Shown: piece by piece, positions 8,576 to 16,427 of the stretch
Layout of the letters: each line of letters begins with the position of its first letter
Numbering within the stretch: the stretch's first letter is position 1
Source of the DNA: a virus
Virus record (IMG/VR): IMGVR_UViG_3300048919_000048
Span: 87,944 to 151,943 of that record
DNA: 64,000 bases
Strand: one strand, 5' to 3'
Position numbers and translations under genes: made by a program
The notes under the pieces: model-generated
What the model was told of the DNA's origin: nothing
The model's database searches: none
Seen by the model: only the letters and a program-made list of their open reading frames with translations

Positions 8576-9034
8576 TTACAGTACGGAACCGATGAACTGG
8601 GTGCCGACAATCTTATCAGTTACCTGGTTACCTTGGGCTTCCAGAACCTTGATACCTGCGGCGTCGATCGCGGTGCCGTCAGCGTATTTGACTTTCAGAG
8701 CGTTCAGGGTCAGGCCGCGAACCGCCAGAACCATAGGAACTTTCTCGCCTGGTGTGAAAACACCAACGTAGTGTTCAACACCCGGCAGAACCTTACGGTC
8801 AACCAGAACACCGTAGATGTCAGCAGCGTCAGCAGGAGCGGCAACCGGAGTACCGTCTTCTTTTACCAACAGGCCAGCAAACAGGGTAGTTTTTGAATCC
8901 GCAGCCGCGCCGGATGCGATAAAGGTCATATCCACTTCTTTGAAGTTCCAGCCAGTGTCACCGAAGGCAACAACACGGCCCAGAACGATATCGGAGTAGT
9001 TACCTTCGAGGGTAGCAACGTGTGCTTTAGCCAT
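8576..9034 (-). CDS. Putative capsid decoration protein
   Basis: A 152-residue, Gly/Ala/Val-rich beta protein starting MAKAHVATLEGNYSD. The core segment ADIYGVLVDRKVLPG and the following GVFTPGEKVPMVLAVRG have the layout of lambda gpD-like head-stabilising proteins, which bind as trimers on the expanded shell. It lies directly upstream of the capsid gene and downstream of the protease and scaffold genes, exactly where decoration genes are usually found. No enzymatic motif is visible. The ATG has a ribosome site of weak GGGG type. The role is inferred from pattern and order. Confidence 0.7.
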   Translation of the reverse strand: MAKAHVATLEGNYSDIVLGRVVAFGDTGWNFKEVDMTFIASGAAADSKTTLFAGLLVKEDGTPVAAPADAADIYGVLVDRKVLPGVEHYVGVFTPGEKVPMVLAVRGLTLNALKVKYADGTAIDAAGIKVLEAQGNQVTDKIVGTQFIGSVL

Positions 9035-9051
9035 TTTTAGGGGTCTCCAGA

Positions 9052-10155
9052 TTAGGCGTTAATGAATTCAGCAGAGCCAGAAGCTTTCGCCAGTTCTGCT
9101 TGACGTTCTTTGATCACACGGTCCAGACGGGCCTGTGCATCTTCGGAACCCTTGGCGACTTCGGTCAGGGTGCCGTCAGCACCGATGCCTTTGCCATCAG
9201 CGAAGGATTTTTTAATCTGCTCGATCTCTGCATCTTTAGCAACAAGAGCGTCGTCTTTTGCTTTCAGATCAGCGGCAGCTTTTTCCAGTACAGAAACCAA
9301 GACGGCCTGCGCTGGGTTTTCGATCACATCGGCAACAACTTCACGCTGGTCAGCAGCTACGAAGGAAAAGCCGGAGGCTTTCTCAATAGCTACGGCGCGT
9401 TTAGCTGCCAGTTGAGCCTTAACGATTTCCTCAGCAGCACCAAAGGTTTTCTGCATAGAGGTCATCTGGGCAACCAGAGCTTCATTGGCCTTCATCAGAT
9501 CAATGAACTGCTGGGATTTGGTTACGTCAACTTCTTTCTCCACGGGATTCTCCTCGATGGTGTTGGTAGATGCTCCAGCGGAGCTTTCAGTTGGTGCCTC
9601 AGCAGTAGACTTTTGTGTTTCCACAACAGGCTTGACTTCTGGAGCAGGTTCGGTTACAGTCTTATCACCGAAGTCGATACCCAAGTCACGGCAACCGTCT
9701 TCAAAGTCCTTGCGGGCCTTGATAAGCTCGAACTGTTCCATAAGGGACAATTCTGCGCCGTCACGGGCCTTTTTGATGATGGATACGGAGGCGAGTTTTT
9801 CATCCAGGTATTCCTGGTGTTTCTCGTTCCATTCCGCTTCCCATGAGTCATCATTAGGCGGGTTATCTTCGATGGACTGTTCGAACTCGGTTTTCATCCC
9901 AAGCACCTTGGTGAGCAACTCAGCGTCTCCACTCCACAAATGGAAGAAGCGGCGCAGGTACTCTTCCATGGAGATGGTGAGCGTAACCTGTTCGAGAGAT
10001 TTAAGGATGTCAACCGTGAGCTTGTCAGGGTCAACTTCAGATTTGGTCAGGAGGCTGACGTGGCGGTTATTCGCGCTGTAGCCCTGATCTTTGTGAGTGA
10101 GAGCAATGCCGCGAGACTTAATCTTGCGACCTTTCTCGATCCACGTCTTGATCAT
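9052..10155 (-). CDS. Putative prohead scaffold / core protein
   Basis: A 367-residue, highly charged protein. Residues about 1-170 are helical with many Glu and Lys. Residues about 170-215 form a Pro/Thr/Glu-rich linker. Residues about 215-350 are a heptad-rich coiled coil with a KAKDDALVAKDAEIEQ region. This composition and its place between protease and decoration genes match phage scaffolding proteins, which shape the prohead and are then degraded. Its first codons overlap the end of the protease gene by four bases, suggesting translational coupling. No enzymatic residues are seen. The scaffold role is a strong inference but not proven by a family motif. Confidence 0.7.
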   Translation of the reverse strand: MIKTWIEKGRKIKSRGIALTHKDQGYSANNRHVSLLTKSEVDPDKLTVDILKSLEQVTLTISMEEYLRRFFHLWSGDAELLTKVLGMKTEFEQSIEDNPPNDDSWEAEWNEKHQEYLDEKLASVSIIKKARDGAELSLMEQFELIKARKDFEDGCRDLGIDFGDKTVTEPAPEVKPVVETQKSTAEAPTESSAGASTNTIEENPVEKEVDVTKSQQFIDLMKANEALVAQMTSMQKTFGAAEEIVKAQLAAKRAVAIEKASGFSFVAADQREVVADVIENPAQAVLVSVLEKAAADLKAKDDALVAKDAEIEQIKKSFADGKGIGADGTLTEVAKGSEDAQARLDRVIKERQAELAKASGSAEFINA

Positions 10156-10727
10156 TTGGCTTCCTCTTCTTCGAGTGAAATACTGAAGTCAAGTTGAGTC
10201 AGTTCGTTAGTCTCTTCGTTCAGCATTCCGCCGCACTGAAGTGACAGGCCACCGATAATTCCGGCCTTTTTCAACTCCCATGTTTCAGGGGTGTATTGAA
10301 CCTTCGCTACCCATGACCCAGCTTTAATTACTTCGCCTGTTTCAGCGACTGTGACGTCGAACTCTGGTTGAATCCAGTGGTCAACGATTTTCCAAGAGTC
10401 GGTATCAAAAAGGTGATACAGGTTCTCCGTGACAGCACCGAGTTCCTGAGCCTTTTTGAAATCCTGTTGGGCTTTTACCAAGGTATCCTTGGACATCCAT
10501 TGCCCGTGAAGGTCCGGGGTGTCAGGTTCATAAATGATCTCGTAAGAAACCATCTCCTCTGCACCTGCGGATTTCTGGACAAGGACGGAGCCAACGGCCC
10601 CGTCAATTGCAGCAGCTTTATTAAAACCCTGCGACAGAAGGTCGTTGGCCTTTTTCACAAACCGACTCTTTTGAATTCGAGTCAGAATAGCCTGTGAAGG
10701 AAGGTCGGAAAGGGTAATGTTTTCCAT
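10152..10727 (-). CDS. XkdF-like prohead protease
   Basis: The ATG at 10727 (191 residues, MENITLSDLPSQ) has a GGGAG site at better distance than the longer frame or the adjacent ATG at 10730. The core (about 75-180) carries the XkdF/S78-type pattern: YEIIYEPDTPDLHGQWMS, then AVTENLYHLFDTDSW, then IKAGSWVAKVQYTPETW and GGLSLQCGG. XkdF-like proteins are presumed prohead proteases that process scaffold and capsid; the LYHLF histidine and the LSLQ serine are the likely active residues. The gene sits between portal and scaffold-like genes. A promoter candidate (TTGCAA, 17 bases, TAAAAT) lies just upstream. Family membership looks clear; the catalytic assignment is inference. Confidence 0.8.
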   Translation of the reverse strand: MENITLSDLPSQAILTRIQKSRFVKKANDLLSQGFNKAAAIDGAVGSVLVQKSAGAEEMVSYEIIYEPDTPDLHGQWMSKDTLVKAQQDFKKAQELGAVTENLYHLFDTDSWKIVDHWIQPEFDVTVAETGEVIKAGSWVAKVQYTPETWELKKAGIIGGLSLQCGGMLNEETNELTQLDFSISLEEEEAK

Positions 10728-10746
10728 CATTGCTCCCGTGATAATT

Positions 10747-10775
10747 ATTTTAGCACTGAACTGACTGTTTTGCAA
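10747..10775 (-). promoter_or_regulatory. Left-arm promoter upstream of the prohead protease
   Basis: Minus-strand TTGCAA is followed after exactly 17 bases by TAAAAT, 20 bases upstream of the protease start. It matches the spacing and -10 box of the promoters at 890 and 19669. Confidence 0.6.
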
Positions 10776-10796
10776 CAGGTTGTTTTCACGACCGGA

Positions 10797-12320
10797 TTAA
10801 TTATCCAAATTAGCCGCTGAATTATCCCGTGCAGCAGAGATTTTACCAGTACCGTTACCGGAAGAACCCTTCGTCATGCCGTCCCCGGCGCGACTGGTAT
10901 CTTCTCCCAACAGCTTCATGAGTCCCTCTTGAGAAATGTCTTCCTCAATCTTCTCATCAATGCCCAGAACTTCAAGAACACGGTTGATAACCTTAGGAGT
11001 CTTCGGCAGGTAGCCAACGGCACCGATACGCTGAATCGCCTTAGAGAAACCTTCCATGTCTACGTCCACAATCTCCCCAGCCTTGACGTATGGCATCTCT
11101 GTCTCTGGGAGGCGGATGTCATTCAGGGCCAGCAGTTGTGGCAGCAGGTTTTCGTTCAGAGCTTCCAGAATGATCTCGTTTACACGCTGAACAAACTGGG
11201 TGTGGATGGTCTGTTTTGACTCAGACAGGTTGTAAGAACCGCCCTTGTCGTTACCCACGTTGATGAATCCAGCACCGAGGCGGTCAAGGATGGACTTCTT
11301 ACGGTCGCTAATCAACTGTGCGGTACTGTACTGCTTGCCCATCCCATCGATCCCTTTCAGGGTCATGGAATACTGAGGGGCGTTGTCCTTGGTGTCAGAA
11401 GGCAGCATGAAGAATGACTGCTCACCAGAGTGGGCGTTTGCAGCATCTTCCATCAGGCCACGAACCATCTCCGCTTCCGGGGAGGACGGGTCCATAGCCG
11501 CCTTGTTAAGGATCTGGGAAGGGATCTTCAATTCGATCACACCGCCCATGTCCTTGGTGGCACCAACGACTTCGAGGTTCTCAATCAGAATCTTTTCACG
11601 CCAGGCGCGGTAACATCCTACCAGGGGTGATACGCCGAGAGCTTGGGAGGAAGAACCACCCGTATTCATGAGCATCACACGGTTGATAGGGATGATTACG
11701 TCACTCATCCGGGTGGATGTACCACCAACGCCGATTTCGCTGGCTGTGTAGTTCTGGAAAGCCGACAGGGATTGTTTTACACCGACGATAGCAGAACCAT
11801 CTTCGTTATAGACAATCGGGTTTGTACGGCTCAGTGAAGCTTGTGGTCGGAAAGCAAGGTTTTTAATCTTGTACTTGCCGATGTATTCTCCAACTGTTAC
11901 CTGCGTGTAGACTTTCTCCACAACGGACAGGCCATACTCGTTGAATGTCGCAGCATCACGGGCGAACTGGCGGAGGGTCTGACCATCCATGTTCTTCAGG
12001 CAATACTCGACGAACTTAGCAGCCTTTTTGGACTCCTCAGATTCACCAGGGATTACCTTGAAGTCCTTGAACGCTTTTTCCACGAAAGTGTACAGCATGT
12101 CAAGGCCAGTCGCAACAGTCGCATCCTGCTTCATGGATTCAACTGTGCCGATCAGGTTAGGCCAGCGGATCTCTTCCGCCTTCATACGTTCTGAGTCAAC
12201 CTGAACCTTTGCCAAAGCAAAAGTCCCCTGCTCACTCATACGCATACGGGATACGTTGACCTGTTCGCTGGTGGCCTTAGCCACACGAACTTGGCGATTA
12301 CGATTACGTTTTCTTGACAC
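10797..12320 (-). CDS. Portal protein
   Basis: A 507-residue protein with portal architecture of the Mu gp29/DUF935-like kind. A basic N-terminus (MSRKRNRNRQVRV) precedes a helix with WPNLIGTVESMKQD and an EKAFKDFKVIPGES wing segment. Further features are NEYGLSVVEKVY, GVSPLVGCYRAWREK, a stem region around DRLGAGFINVGND, and a C-terminal acidic clip and tail. Portals form the dodecameric ring at one capsid vertex through which DNA enters. It lies directly downstream of the large terminase with an 18-base gap. Length and order are normal. The start has a GGGG-type site; a competing internal start is not needed. Confidence 0.9.
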   Translation of the reverse strand: MSRKRNRNRQVRVAKATSEQVNVSRMRMSEQGTFALAKVQVDSERMKAEEIRWPNLIGTVESMKQDATVATGLDMLYTFVEKAFKDFKVIPGESEESKKAAKFVEYCLKNMDGQTLRQFARDAATFNEYGLSVVEKVYTQVTVGEYIGKYKIKNLAFRPQASLSRTNPIVYNEDGSAIVGVKQSLSAFQNYTASEIGVGGTSTRMSDVIIPINRVMLMNTGGSSSQALGVSPLVGCYRAWREKILIENLEVVGATKDMGGVIELKIPSQILNKAAMDPSSPEAEMVRGLMEDAANAHSGEQSFFMLPSDTKDNAPQYSMTLKGIDGMGKQYSTAQLISDRKKSILDRLGAGFINVGNDKGGSYNLSESKQTIHTQFVQRVNEIILEALNENLLPQLLALNDIRLPETEMPYVKAGEIVDVDMEGFSKAIQRIGAVGYLPKTPKVINRVLEVLGIDEKIEEDISQEGLMKLLGEDTSRAGDGMTKGSSGNGTGKISAARDNSAANLDN

Positions 12321-12338
12321 GGCATATCCCCTGTGGTA

Positions 12339-13826
12339 TTAATAACGTCGTGAAGCGTACAAAGTAGGGGCATTTGGTCGAGGAATAGCGACGGCGCGGA
12401 CAACCTCGGTCTTCTCCAGGAAGTTAATTCCTGATGCCACGGCATCCGCCCAGTCATCCTTACGGGACCCAGTAGAACGCTCACCGTTGAAAGCTTCAAG
12501 CTCTTTCATCAGGGCGATATACGTGTCCATCGGGAATGACTTTTTGACGATCCGGACAAATCCGTTTTGAGCCAATTGGGCGAACGGAGAGAAGCGGGTA
12601 AGCTTCGATTTGTTACCGGGCGTCGGGTCTTTTTCCACCAAGTACCCTTTGGAGATAAGATCTCTGGATGACGTTGTAAACTCAGAAATACCTGCTTGGC
12701 CCGGGTCAACGGAGAAGATGATGATTGTATCGTCACCATCAATGATCGCCTGTTTGGTGATCAGTACATCACGCTCGCCAGCCTTTTTACAAAAGCGGCC
12801 TGCGGTCCCGGTAGACCATTCACCGTCGTCGATGAAGTCTTCATGGTAATCTCCGAACAGGTAGTAAAACCCGTCGTCATCACGCGCCACACCGATCCCG
12901 GCAGTGAAGTCGGGGGTCTTGTTAGCTGTGGAGCGCTCCGTGCCTGCCTTATCGTAAGCACGTACTTTAGTGACGTTCAGTGGGAGGCAATCAACCTCTT
13001 TCAGGAACTCACGTTTGAAATAGTTTGCACCTTCCGGGCGGGCATCCCAGTTGCCGTGAAGCAGACGGGCGCGGTCAACGTCGTTCAGACCTTCCAACTG
13101 GGCAAGGTATTCCGGGTTGTTGATCAGCATCGGAGGGTTGTCGTAAATGGTGGAAGAGATGAAGCTGAAAGATACCGGGCGAGTTTTCTTGCCGTATCTC
13201 TCTTGGAGTTCTTCCTTGGTGGCACCCCAAATGTAGTTGTCGTCAATACGGACAAACCAGCGGATGACACCGTCACGCTCTGGGATCGGGAAGCCGTTCT
13301 CGTCCAGATACCAGTCAATCATTTCCCGGAGTTTGTGATCCGGGTCCGGGTTACAAGAGATAACCATGCGGGAAGGATATTTCGAGCCAGAACGCAAACG
13401 AGACATCATGTACTCAAGCTGTTCCCACTCAAACTGTGTTCCTTCGTCCACGCCGATGAAAGTAAATTCCAGACCCTGGATGTTGTACTTATCGTTGATA
13501 TGCTGCATGGACTGCCACTTCACCGTCGCCCCGTTAGGGAACGTCGCAATCATCTCGTTCTCTTTGAACTTCGGCTTGACGATTGGTGGAAGCTGGTTGT
13601 AAATATCTTTAGCCTTGTCGAACAGACCGCCCTGACCACGAATCTGAGGCACTGTACGGCGGAACATGATACATGCTGTACGAGGATCGTCTACGATCAG
13701 GAGCGGCATCAACTGGAGCAGGTAAGACTTACCTGAACCTGCTGCACCACCCATGACGAGGATCTGGGCCTTGGATTCGAGAACCATCTGTTGCTTACGG
13801 CTCGCAGGTGCGAACGTAGCTGACAT
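12339..13826 (-). CDS. terL: Terminase large subunit
   Basis: A 495-residue packaging motor. Residues 26-34 form the Walker A loop GGAAGSGKS. The adenine-binding region precedes it. A Walker B with catalytic glutamate lies around FTFIGVDEG near 130-140. ISCNPDP (about 162-168) is the coupling motif. The C-terminal half has the nuclease pattern with acidic residues at AYDKAGTE, FSVDPGQAG and RKDDWADAVASG. It cuts concatemeric DNA and pumps it through the portal using ATP. The gene heads the leftward virion operon. A small-subunit gene is not obvious next to it; the AT-hook protein at 17515-17889 is a possible candidate. AGGAG precedes the ATG. Confidence 0.95.
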   Translation of the reverse strand: MSATFAPASRKQQMVLESKAQILVMGGAAGSGKSYLLQLMPLLIVDDPRTACIMFRRTVPQIRGQGGLFDKAKDIYNQLPPIVKPKFKENEMIATFPNGATVKWQSMQHINDKYNIQGLEFTFIGVDEGTQFEWEQLEYMMSRLRSGSKYPSRMVISCNPDPDHKLREMIDWYLDENGFPIPERDGVIRWFVRIDDNYIWGATKEELQERYGKKTRPVSFSFISSTIYDNPPMLINNPEYLAQLEGLNDVDRARLLHGNWDARPEGANYFKREFLKEVDCLPLNVTKVRAYDKAGTERSTANKTPDFTAGIGVARDDDGFYYLFGDYHEDFIDDGEWSTGTAGRFCKKAGERDVLITKQAIIDGDDTIIIFSVDPGQAGISEFTTSSRDLISKGYLVEKDPTPGNKSKLTRFSPFAQLAQNGFVRIVKKSFPMDTYIALMKELEAFNGERSTGSRKDDWADAVASGINFLEKTEVVRAVAIPRPNAPTLYASRRY

Positions 13827-13845
13827 AATTCTCCTGAAATAAATG

Positions 13846-13873
13846 TTGACAACTAATGCAATATGGGTATATT
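13846..13873 (+). promoter_or_regulatory. Rightward sigma70 promoter antisense to the virion operon leader
   Basis: TTGACA and TATATT are separated by 16 bases on the plus strand in the gap between terminase and Rz1. A start near 13880 would run straight into the hairpin at 13893, giving a transcript of about 40 bases if the hairpin works in this direction. Confidence 0.5.
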
Positions 13874-13892
13874 ACCATAATACGGCCCAAAA

Positions 13893-13922
13893 GAAAAGGC
13901 CCTCCACGTATGGAGAGCCTTT
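13893..13922. terminator. Terminator after the spanin genes, possibly bidirectional
   Basis: An AAGGC-CTCCA arm pairs with TGGAG-GCCTT around a CGTA loop, with T-rich flanks on both strands. On the minus strand it follows the stop of the Rz1-like gene at 13931. Confidence 0.75.
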
Positions 13923-13930
13923 TGGCACAA

Positions 13931-14245
13931 TCACTTACCCTTGTCGCAGACTTCCCCAACCGAATCGTGGAAGAGGTTGCAGACGTATTGCTGGAGGTCT
14001 TCGAACCTGCGTTCTATTGTCCCTGCACGTAAGTTGTTGTTACTAACCACAACTCCGGCCTCACCGTTGTCAGCACCCCTCTTCAGGTACTGCTTTGGCG
14101 GCGACTTACGCATTAGCTCTCTGTCCGGCTTTGCTGCAAGGTCTTCTATCGTGGTGCCCTTGAAGGCAACCTCTGGGATTCTGTCTTTATTGCTACATCC
14201 TGATAGTGCCAGAACCATGAACATTCCGAGAATAAACTTCCTCAT
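13931..14245 (-). CDS. Rz1-like outer-membrane spanin lipoprotein
   Basis: A 104-residue protein with a classic lipoprotein signal: MRKF, a hydrophobic core, then the lipobox LSGC with the cysteine at about residue 17. The mature part is short, charged and lacks the long helix of an inner spanin. It would be lipidated and anchored in the outer membrane, reaching across the periplasm to the inner spanin during lysis. Its ATG overlaps the stop of the inner-spanin gene by one base (TGATG), so translation is likely coupled. Separate, non-nested genes are one of the known spanin layouts. The signal and the gene pairing make the call strong. Confidence 0.85.
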   Translation of the reverse strand: MRKFILGMFMVLALSGCSNKDRIPEVAFKGTTIEDLAAKPDRELMRKSPPKQYLKRGADNGEAGVVVSNNNLRAGTIERRFEDLQQYVCNLFHDSVGEVCDKGK

Positions 14246-14616
14246 CAGTCCCCCAAGGATTCATTGTACAGGTCGATAAAGTCATCATCCAGCCCTTTCT
14301 TCCGGGCGGCTTCAGTCTTGTTGTATTCGATCTGCTTGTGAGTTACATCCTGGGTACGCTTCTCTTCAAGCTTGCGCTTCTCTTCAGATACCCGGGCCAG
14401 TTGTTCGTTAAGAGACACGTTCTCGGCCTTACCTTTGTCGATAAGGTCAACGTACTCCTTCCCTTTCTTCTCCCACTGGACATTAGCAGACTGGAACCCA
14501 CGGTCATATGCCGCAGACTCCTTCGTACCGACGTACCAGTTGAAGGAGAAGATCAGTGCGATCGCCACTGCAATGCCGATCAGATACTTCTTGTATTTCA
14601 GAATAAATGCGTTCAT
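14245..14616 (-). CDS. Rz-like inner-membrane spanin
   Basis: The product is 123 residues from the ATG at 14616, which has a GAGGAGGG ribosome site; the longer upstream frame lacks one. Residues about 8-26 (YLIGIAVAIALIFSFNWYV) form a single N-terminal membrane anchor. The remainder is a periplasmic coiled coil with heptad-spaced Leu and many Lys/Glu, such as EEKRKLEEKR. This is the expected form of an i-spanin, which fuses inner and outer membranes with its lipoprotein partner coded next. The endolysin and holin candidates are over 30 kb away, so the lysis genes are dispersed here. Confidence 0.85.
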   Translation of the reverse strand: MNAFILKYKKYLIGIAVAIALIFSFNWYVGTKESAAYDRGFQSANVQWEKKGKEYVDLIDKGKAENVSLNEQLARVSEEKRKLEEKRTQDVTHKQIEYNKTEAARKKGLDDDFIDLYNESLGD

Positions 14617-14652
14617 ACTTCCCTCCTCTGAGTAGTTTATCACCGTTTGCAC

Positions 14653-14682
14653 AAATAAAAAAGCCCTCCACGAAGGGAGGGC
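14653..14682 (-). terminator. Strong terminator at the end of the tRNA transcript
   Basis: A 7 bp stem (GCCCTCC/GGAGGGC) is followed by TTTTTTATT on the minus strand. It separates the tRNA cluster from the spanin genes. Confidence 0.9.
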
Positions 14683-14725
14683 ACTGAGGCGAAGGAGAGG
14701 AGATATTTCTGTTATTATAAGAATG

Positions 14726-14801
14726 TGGTGGAACTGAACGGATTTGAACCGCCGACGCGATGCTCTTCAGGCAACCGCTCTACCAACTGAGCTACAGTTC
14801 C
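14726..14801 (-). tRNA. tRNA-Phe(GAA)
   Basis: The 7 bp acceptor GGAACTG/CAGTTCC, D arm GCTC/GAGC, anticodon loop CTGAAGA and encoded CCA are all present. The anticodon stem has one T-T mismatch. The last tRNA of the leftward cluster. Confidence 0.95.
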
Positions 14802-14802
14802 A

Positions 14803-14898
14803 AAATAATCAGGGACTTGCGTTACTCCAGTATCGGAATCCACATTGAGTACGCCTACTCAACCCTACTCACATTCAACCGGAGCCTGATTATCTATT
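14803..14898. other. Unassigned 96-base spacer in the tRNA cluster
   Basis: This spacer between the Phe and Ser tRNAs shows no complete cloverleaf, open frame with a ribosome site, or terminator. It may hold processing sequence or a decayed tRNA. Confidence 0.4.
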
Positions 14899-14985
14899 TG
14901 GCAGAAGAGGAGAGACTTGAACTCTCAGGCCCCTAGGGACCCCGGATTAGCAGTCCGGTGCGGCTACCAATTTCGCCACTCTTCT
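14899..14985 (-). tRNA. tRNA-Ser(GCT)
   Basis: A class II tRNA of 87 bases with acceptor AGAAGAG/CTCTTCT, anticodon stem CCGGA/TCCGG, loop CTGCTAA, a long variable arm and discriminator G before CCA. It reads AGC/AGU serine codons. Confidence 0.95.
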
Positions 14986-14989
14986 AAAT

Positions 14990-15082
14990 TGGCGGAAGAT
15001 AATAGAGTCGAACTATCACCGTGGGGTCGCCACAGCGGGCCGGGGTTCAAATCCGGGTGCGTACCACTACGCCCTATCTTCC
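14990..15082 (-). tRNA. tRNA-Ser(TGA), with A-C mismatch in the anticodon stem
   Basis: A 93-base class II tRNA. The acceptor GGAAGAT/ATCTTCC is perfect, the variable arm is long and discriminator G fits serine. The loop TTTGAAC gives anticodon TGA, but the closing 31-39 pair is A-C and position 38 is C, so decoding quality is uncertain. Confidence 0.8.
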
Positions 15083-15083
15083 A

Positions 15084-15746
15084 TTATTTGATAGAAATCC
15101 AAGCCGTTTTAGTGTTTGTCGGGTAGGTTGAATTTCTGAAAAGTGTAAGAGGTGCTGCGCCAGCTCCACCTTGTGCGTTAACAAAGGCTGAAAGTTGGGC
15201 ATCACTGACGGGCTGGAAAAACACTTCAACTCCGTCCAAGGAAAGATGGATTCCATCGCTTCCCATATAATAAGAGATAAGATGCCAACCCGTCTTTACG
15301 TTTTCCGTCCCGGACATCGGGTTTGCTTGACCATTCCAGCCATAGAAGCAAACCCTTAATTGATCACTTACCAACTTTAGCCCGAAAGACCAATAGTTTA
15401 TACCGGAATTCTGAACCATGAATCCGATCAGGGTGGGGTGGATCTGGTTAGGATAAACATCATTCACCCTATCAACATAAACCATGGCGTCTACCCTTGC
15501 CCCTCTTCGAAAGGCAGATAAGTTTGACCCGTAGTTGTACGAGATGTATCCGTTATTTGATTGAATAACATCGTTACCACCAAACAATGTCTTTGTTACA
15601 CCAGAATAACCTGTTGGAGACCTATTACCAGACAAATCGGGATTCATGCCATTCTGAGCCGAGGCCAAGAACAAGCAAGTCGATGGATCTGGCGGTGGAA
15701 GATACACGCCCGCCGGGCGACCACCAACCATTAGAATTTCGTTCAT
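15084..15746 (-). CDS. Lectin-like (LamG/concanavalin-fold) protein gene inside the tRNA cluster
   Basis: The frame is open further upstream across a tRNA, but the ATG at 15746 has a GAGGTG site and gives 220 residues starting MNEILMVGGRP. After a short proline-rich entry the protein is beta-strand-rich. It has the spacing of a LamG/concanavalin-like jelly roll: VDAMVYVDRVNDVY, then TLIGFMVQNSG, then YWSFGLKLVSDQLRVCFYG, then GWHLISYYMGSDGIHLSLDG. Such domains bind sugars or mediate adhesion and are common in phage fibres. There is no signal peptide. It lies between Ser and His tRNA genes in the same direction, so it would be cut out of the tRNA transcript. A virion accessory role is inferred. 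Confidence 0.7.
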   Translation of the reverse strand: MNEILMVGGRPAGVYLPPPDPSTCLFLASAQNGMNPDLSGNRSPTGYSGVTKTLFGGNDVIQSNNGYISYNYGSNLSAFRRGARVDAMVYVDRVNDVYPNQIHPTLIGFMVQNSGINYWSFGLKLVSDQLRVCFYGWNGQANPMSGTENVKTGWHLISYYMGSDGIHLSLDGVEVFFQPVSDAQLSAFVNAQGGAGAAPLTLFRNSTYPTNTKTAWISIK

Positions 15747-15759
15747 ACACACCTCGAAT

Positions 15760-15835
15760 TGGGGTGACCTGTGGGACTTGAACCCACGACTGCCCGGTTC
15801 ACAACCGGGGATTCTACCTGCTGAATTAAGGCCAC
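15760..15835 (-). tRNA. tRNA-His(GTG)
   Basis: Acceptor GTGGCCT/AGGTCAC, loop TTGTGAA in stem CCCGG/CCGGG, discriminator C and CCA are present. The usual G at position -1 is not encoded (the base is T), which would require later addition or unusual processing. Confidence 0.93.
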
Positions 15836-15906
15836 ATTTCAGTGCTCTCCTGTTGAAGCCATCACAGCGTTGCTGATCCATCATTCAACCCAAAAGCACT
15901 CAAAAA

Positions 15907-15982
15907 TGGCGGGGGATGGAGGATTCGAACCTCGCGTTAGCGGGATCAAAACCCGCTGTTTTGCCAATTAAACTAATCCCCT
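15907..15982 (-). tRNA. tRNA-Gln(TTG)
   Basis: Anticodon stem GCGGG/CCCGC with loop TTTTGAT. The first acceptor pair is A-C, in line with the weak 1-72 pair usual for glutamine tRNAs. Discriminator G and CCA are encoded. Confidence 0.93.
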
Positions 15983-16022
15983 ACGCTGGGTGAGATAACC
16001 CGATCACCACGGGCAATAAAAT

Positions 16023-16096
16023 TGGAGCGGACATCCGGGATCGAACCGGACTCATTAGCTTGGAAGGCTAAGGCACAACCACTATACCATGCCCGC
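16023..16096 (-). tRNA. tRNA-Gly(TCC)
   Basis: A compact 74-base tRNA with acceptor GCGGGCA/TGTCCGC, anticodon stem TTAGC/GCTAA, loop CTTCCAA, discriminator T and CCA. It reads GGA/GGG. Confidence 0.95.
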
Positions 16097-16102
16097 TTTA
16101 TG

Positions 16103-16180
16103 TGGTACTCCAGGAGAGATTCGAACTCATCACTGACATGATCCTAAATCAAGTGCCTCTACCAATTGGGCTACTGGAGC
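16103..16180 (-). tRNA. tRNA-Leu(TAG) with short variable arm
   Basis: Acceptor GCTCCAG/CTGGAGT, D stem GCC/GGC, loop TTTAGGA and discriminator A fit leucine. However, the variable region is only about six bases (TCAGTG), whereas leucine tRNAs normally carry a long extra arm. The T stem has two mismatches. Confidence 0.8.
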
Positions 16181-16185
16181 GAAGA

Positions 16186-16260
16186 TGGATGCGGGGGTCG
16201 GATTCGAACCGACGACATGAGGCGTATGAGACCTCCGCGCTACCGCTGGGCCACCCCGCA
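16186..16260 (-). tRNA. tRNA-Met(CAT), initiator-like in places
   Basis: The loop CTCATAC gives anticodon CAT. The body TGCGGGG-TG and T arm GTCGG/CCGAC resemble initiator tRNA. However, the 1-72 pair is intact (T-A), the anticodon stem lacks three G-C pairs, and discriminator is T. Elongator Met or an Ile tRNA with modified CAT cannot be excluded. Confidence 0.85.
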
Positions 16261-16266
16261 ATAATT

Positions 16267-16343
16267 TGGTCGGTGTACGAGGACTCGAACCTCGGACCTA
16301 ATGCTCCCAAAGCAATCGCTCTACCAAACTGAGCTACACACCG
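16267..16343 (-). tRNA. tRNA-Pro(TGG)
   Basis: Acceptor CGGTGTG/TACACCG, loop TTTGGGA, discriminator A and CCA. One T-T mismatch in the anticodon stem, as in the Phe tRNA of the cluster. Confidence 0.93.
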
Positions 16344-16347
16344 TGTA

Positions 16348-16423
16348 TGGTTGGAGATGGTGGTTTCGAACCACCGACCTGACCCTTATCAAGAGCCTGC
16401 TCTACCAACTGAGCTAATCCCCA
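16348..16423 (-). tRNA. tRNA-Ile(GAT)
   Basis: Acceptor TGGGGAT/ATCTCCA, D arm GCTC/GAGC, loop TTGATAA, discriminator A and CCA. Two G-T pairs lie in the anticodon stem. Confidence 0.93.
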
Positions 16424-16427
16424 AAAG

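Noticed and set aside
12696-13736. Plus-strand frame of 346 residues opposite the terminase
   Set aside because: It is a shadow of the terminase coding strand, with no ribosome site and no recognisable domain.
15747-15884. Longer N-terminal form of the lectin-like protein
   Set aside because: The added stretch is the antisense-like translation of tRNA-His; the internal ATG has a proper ribosome site.
16186-16260. Firm call as initiator tRNA-fMet
   Set aside because: The 1-72 pair is intact and the three G-C pairs of the initiator anticodon stem are missing, so only a CAT anticodon call is made.
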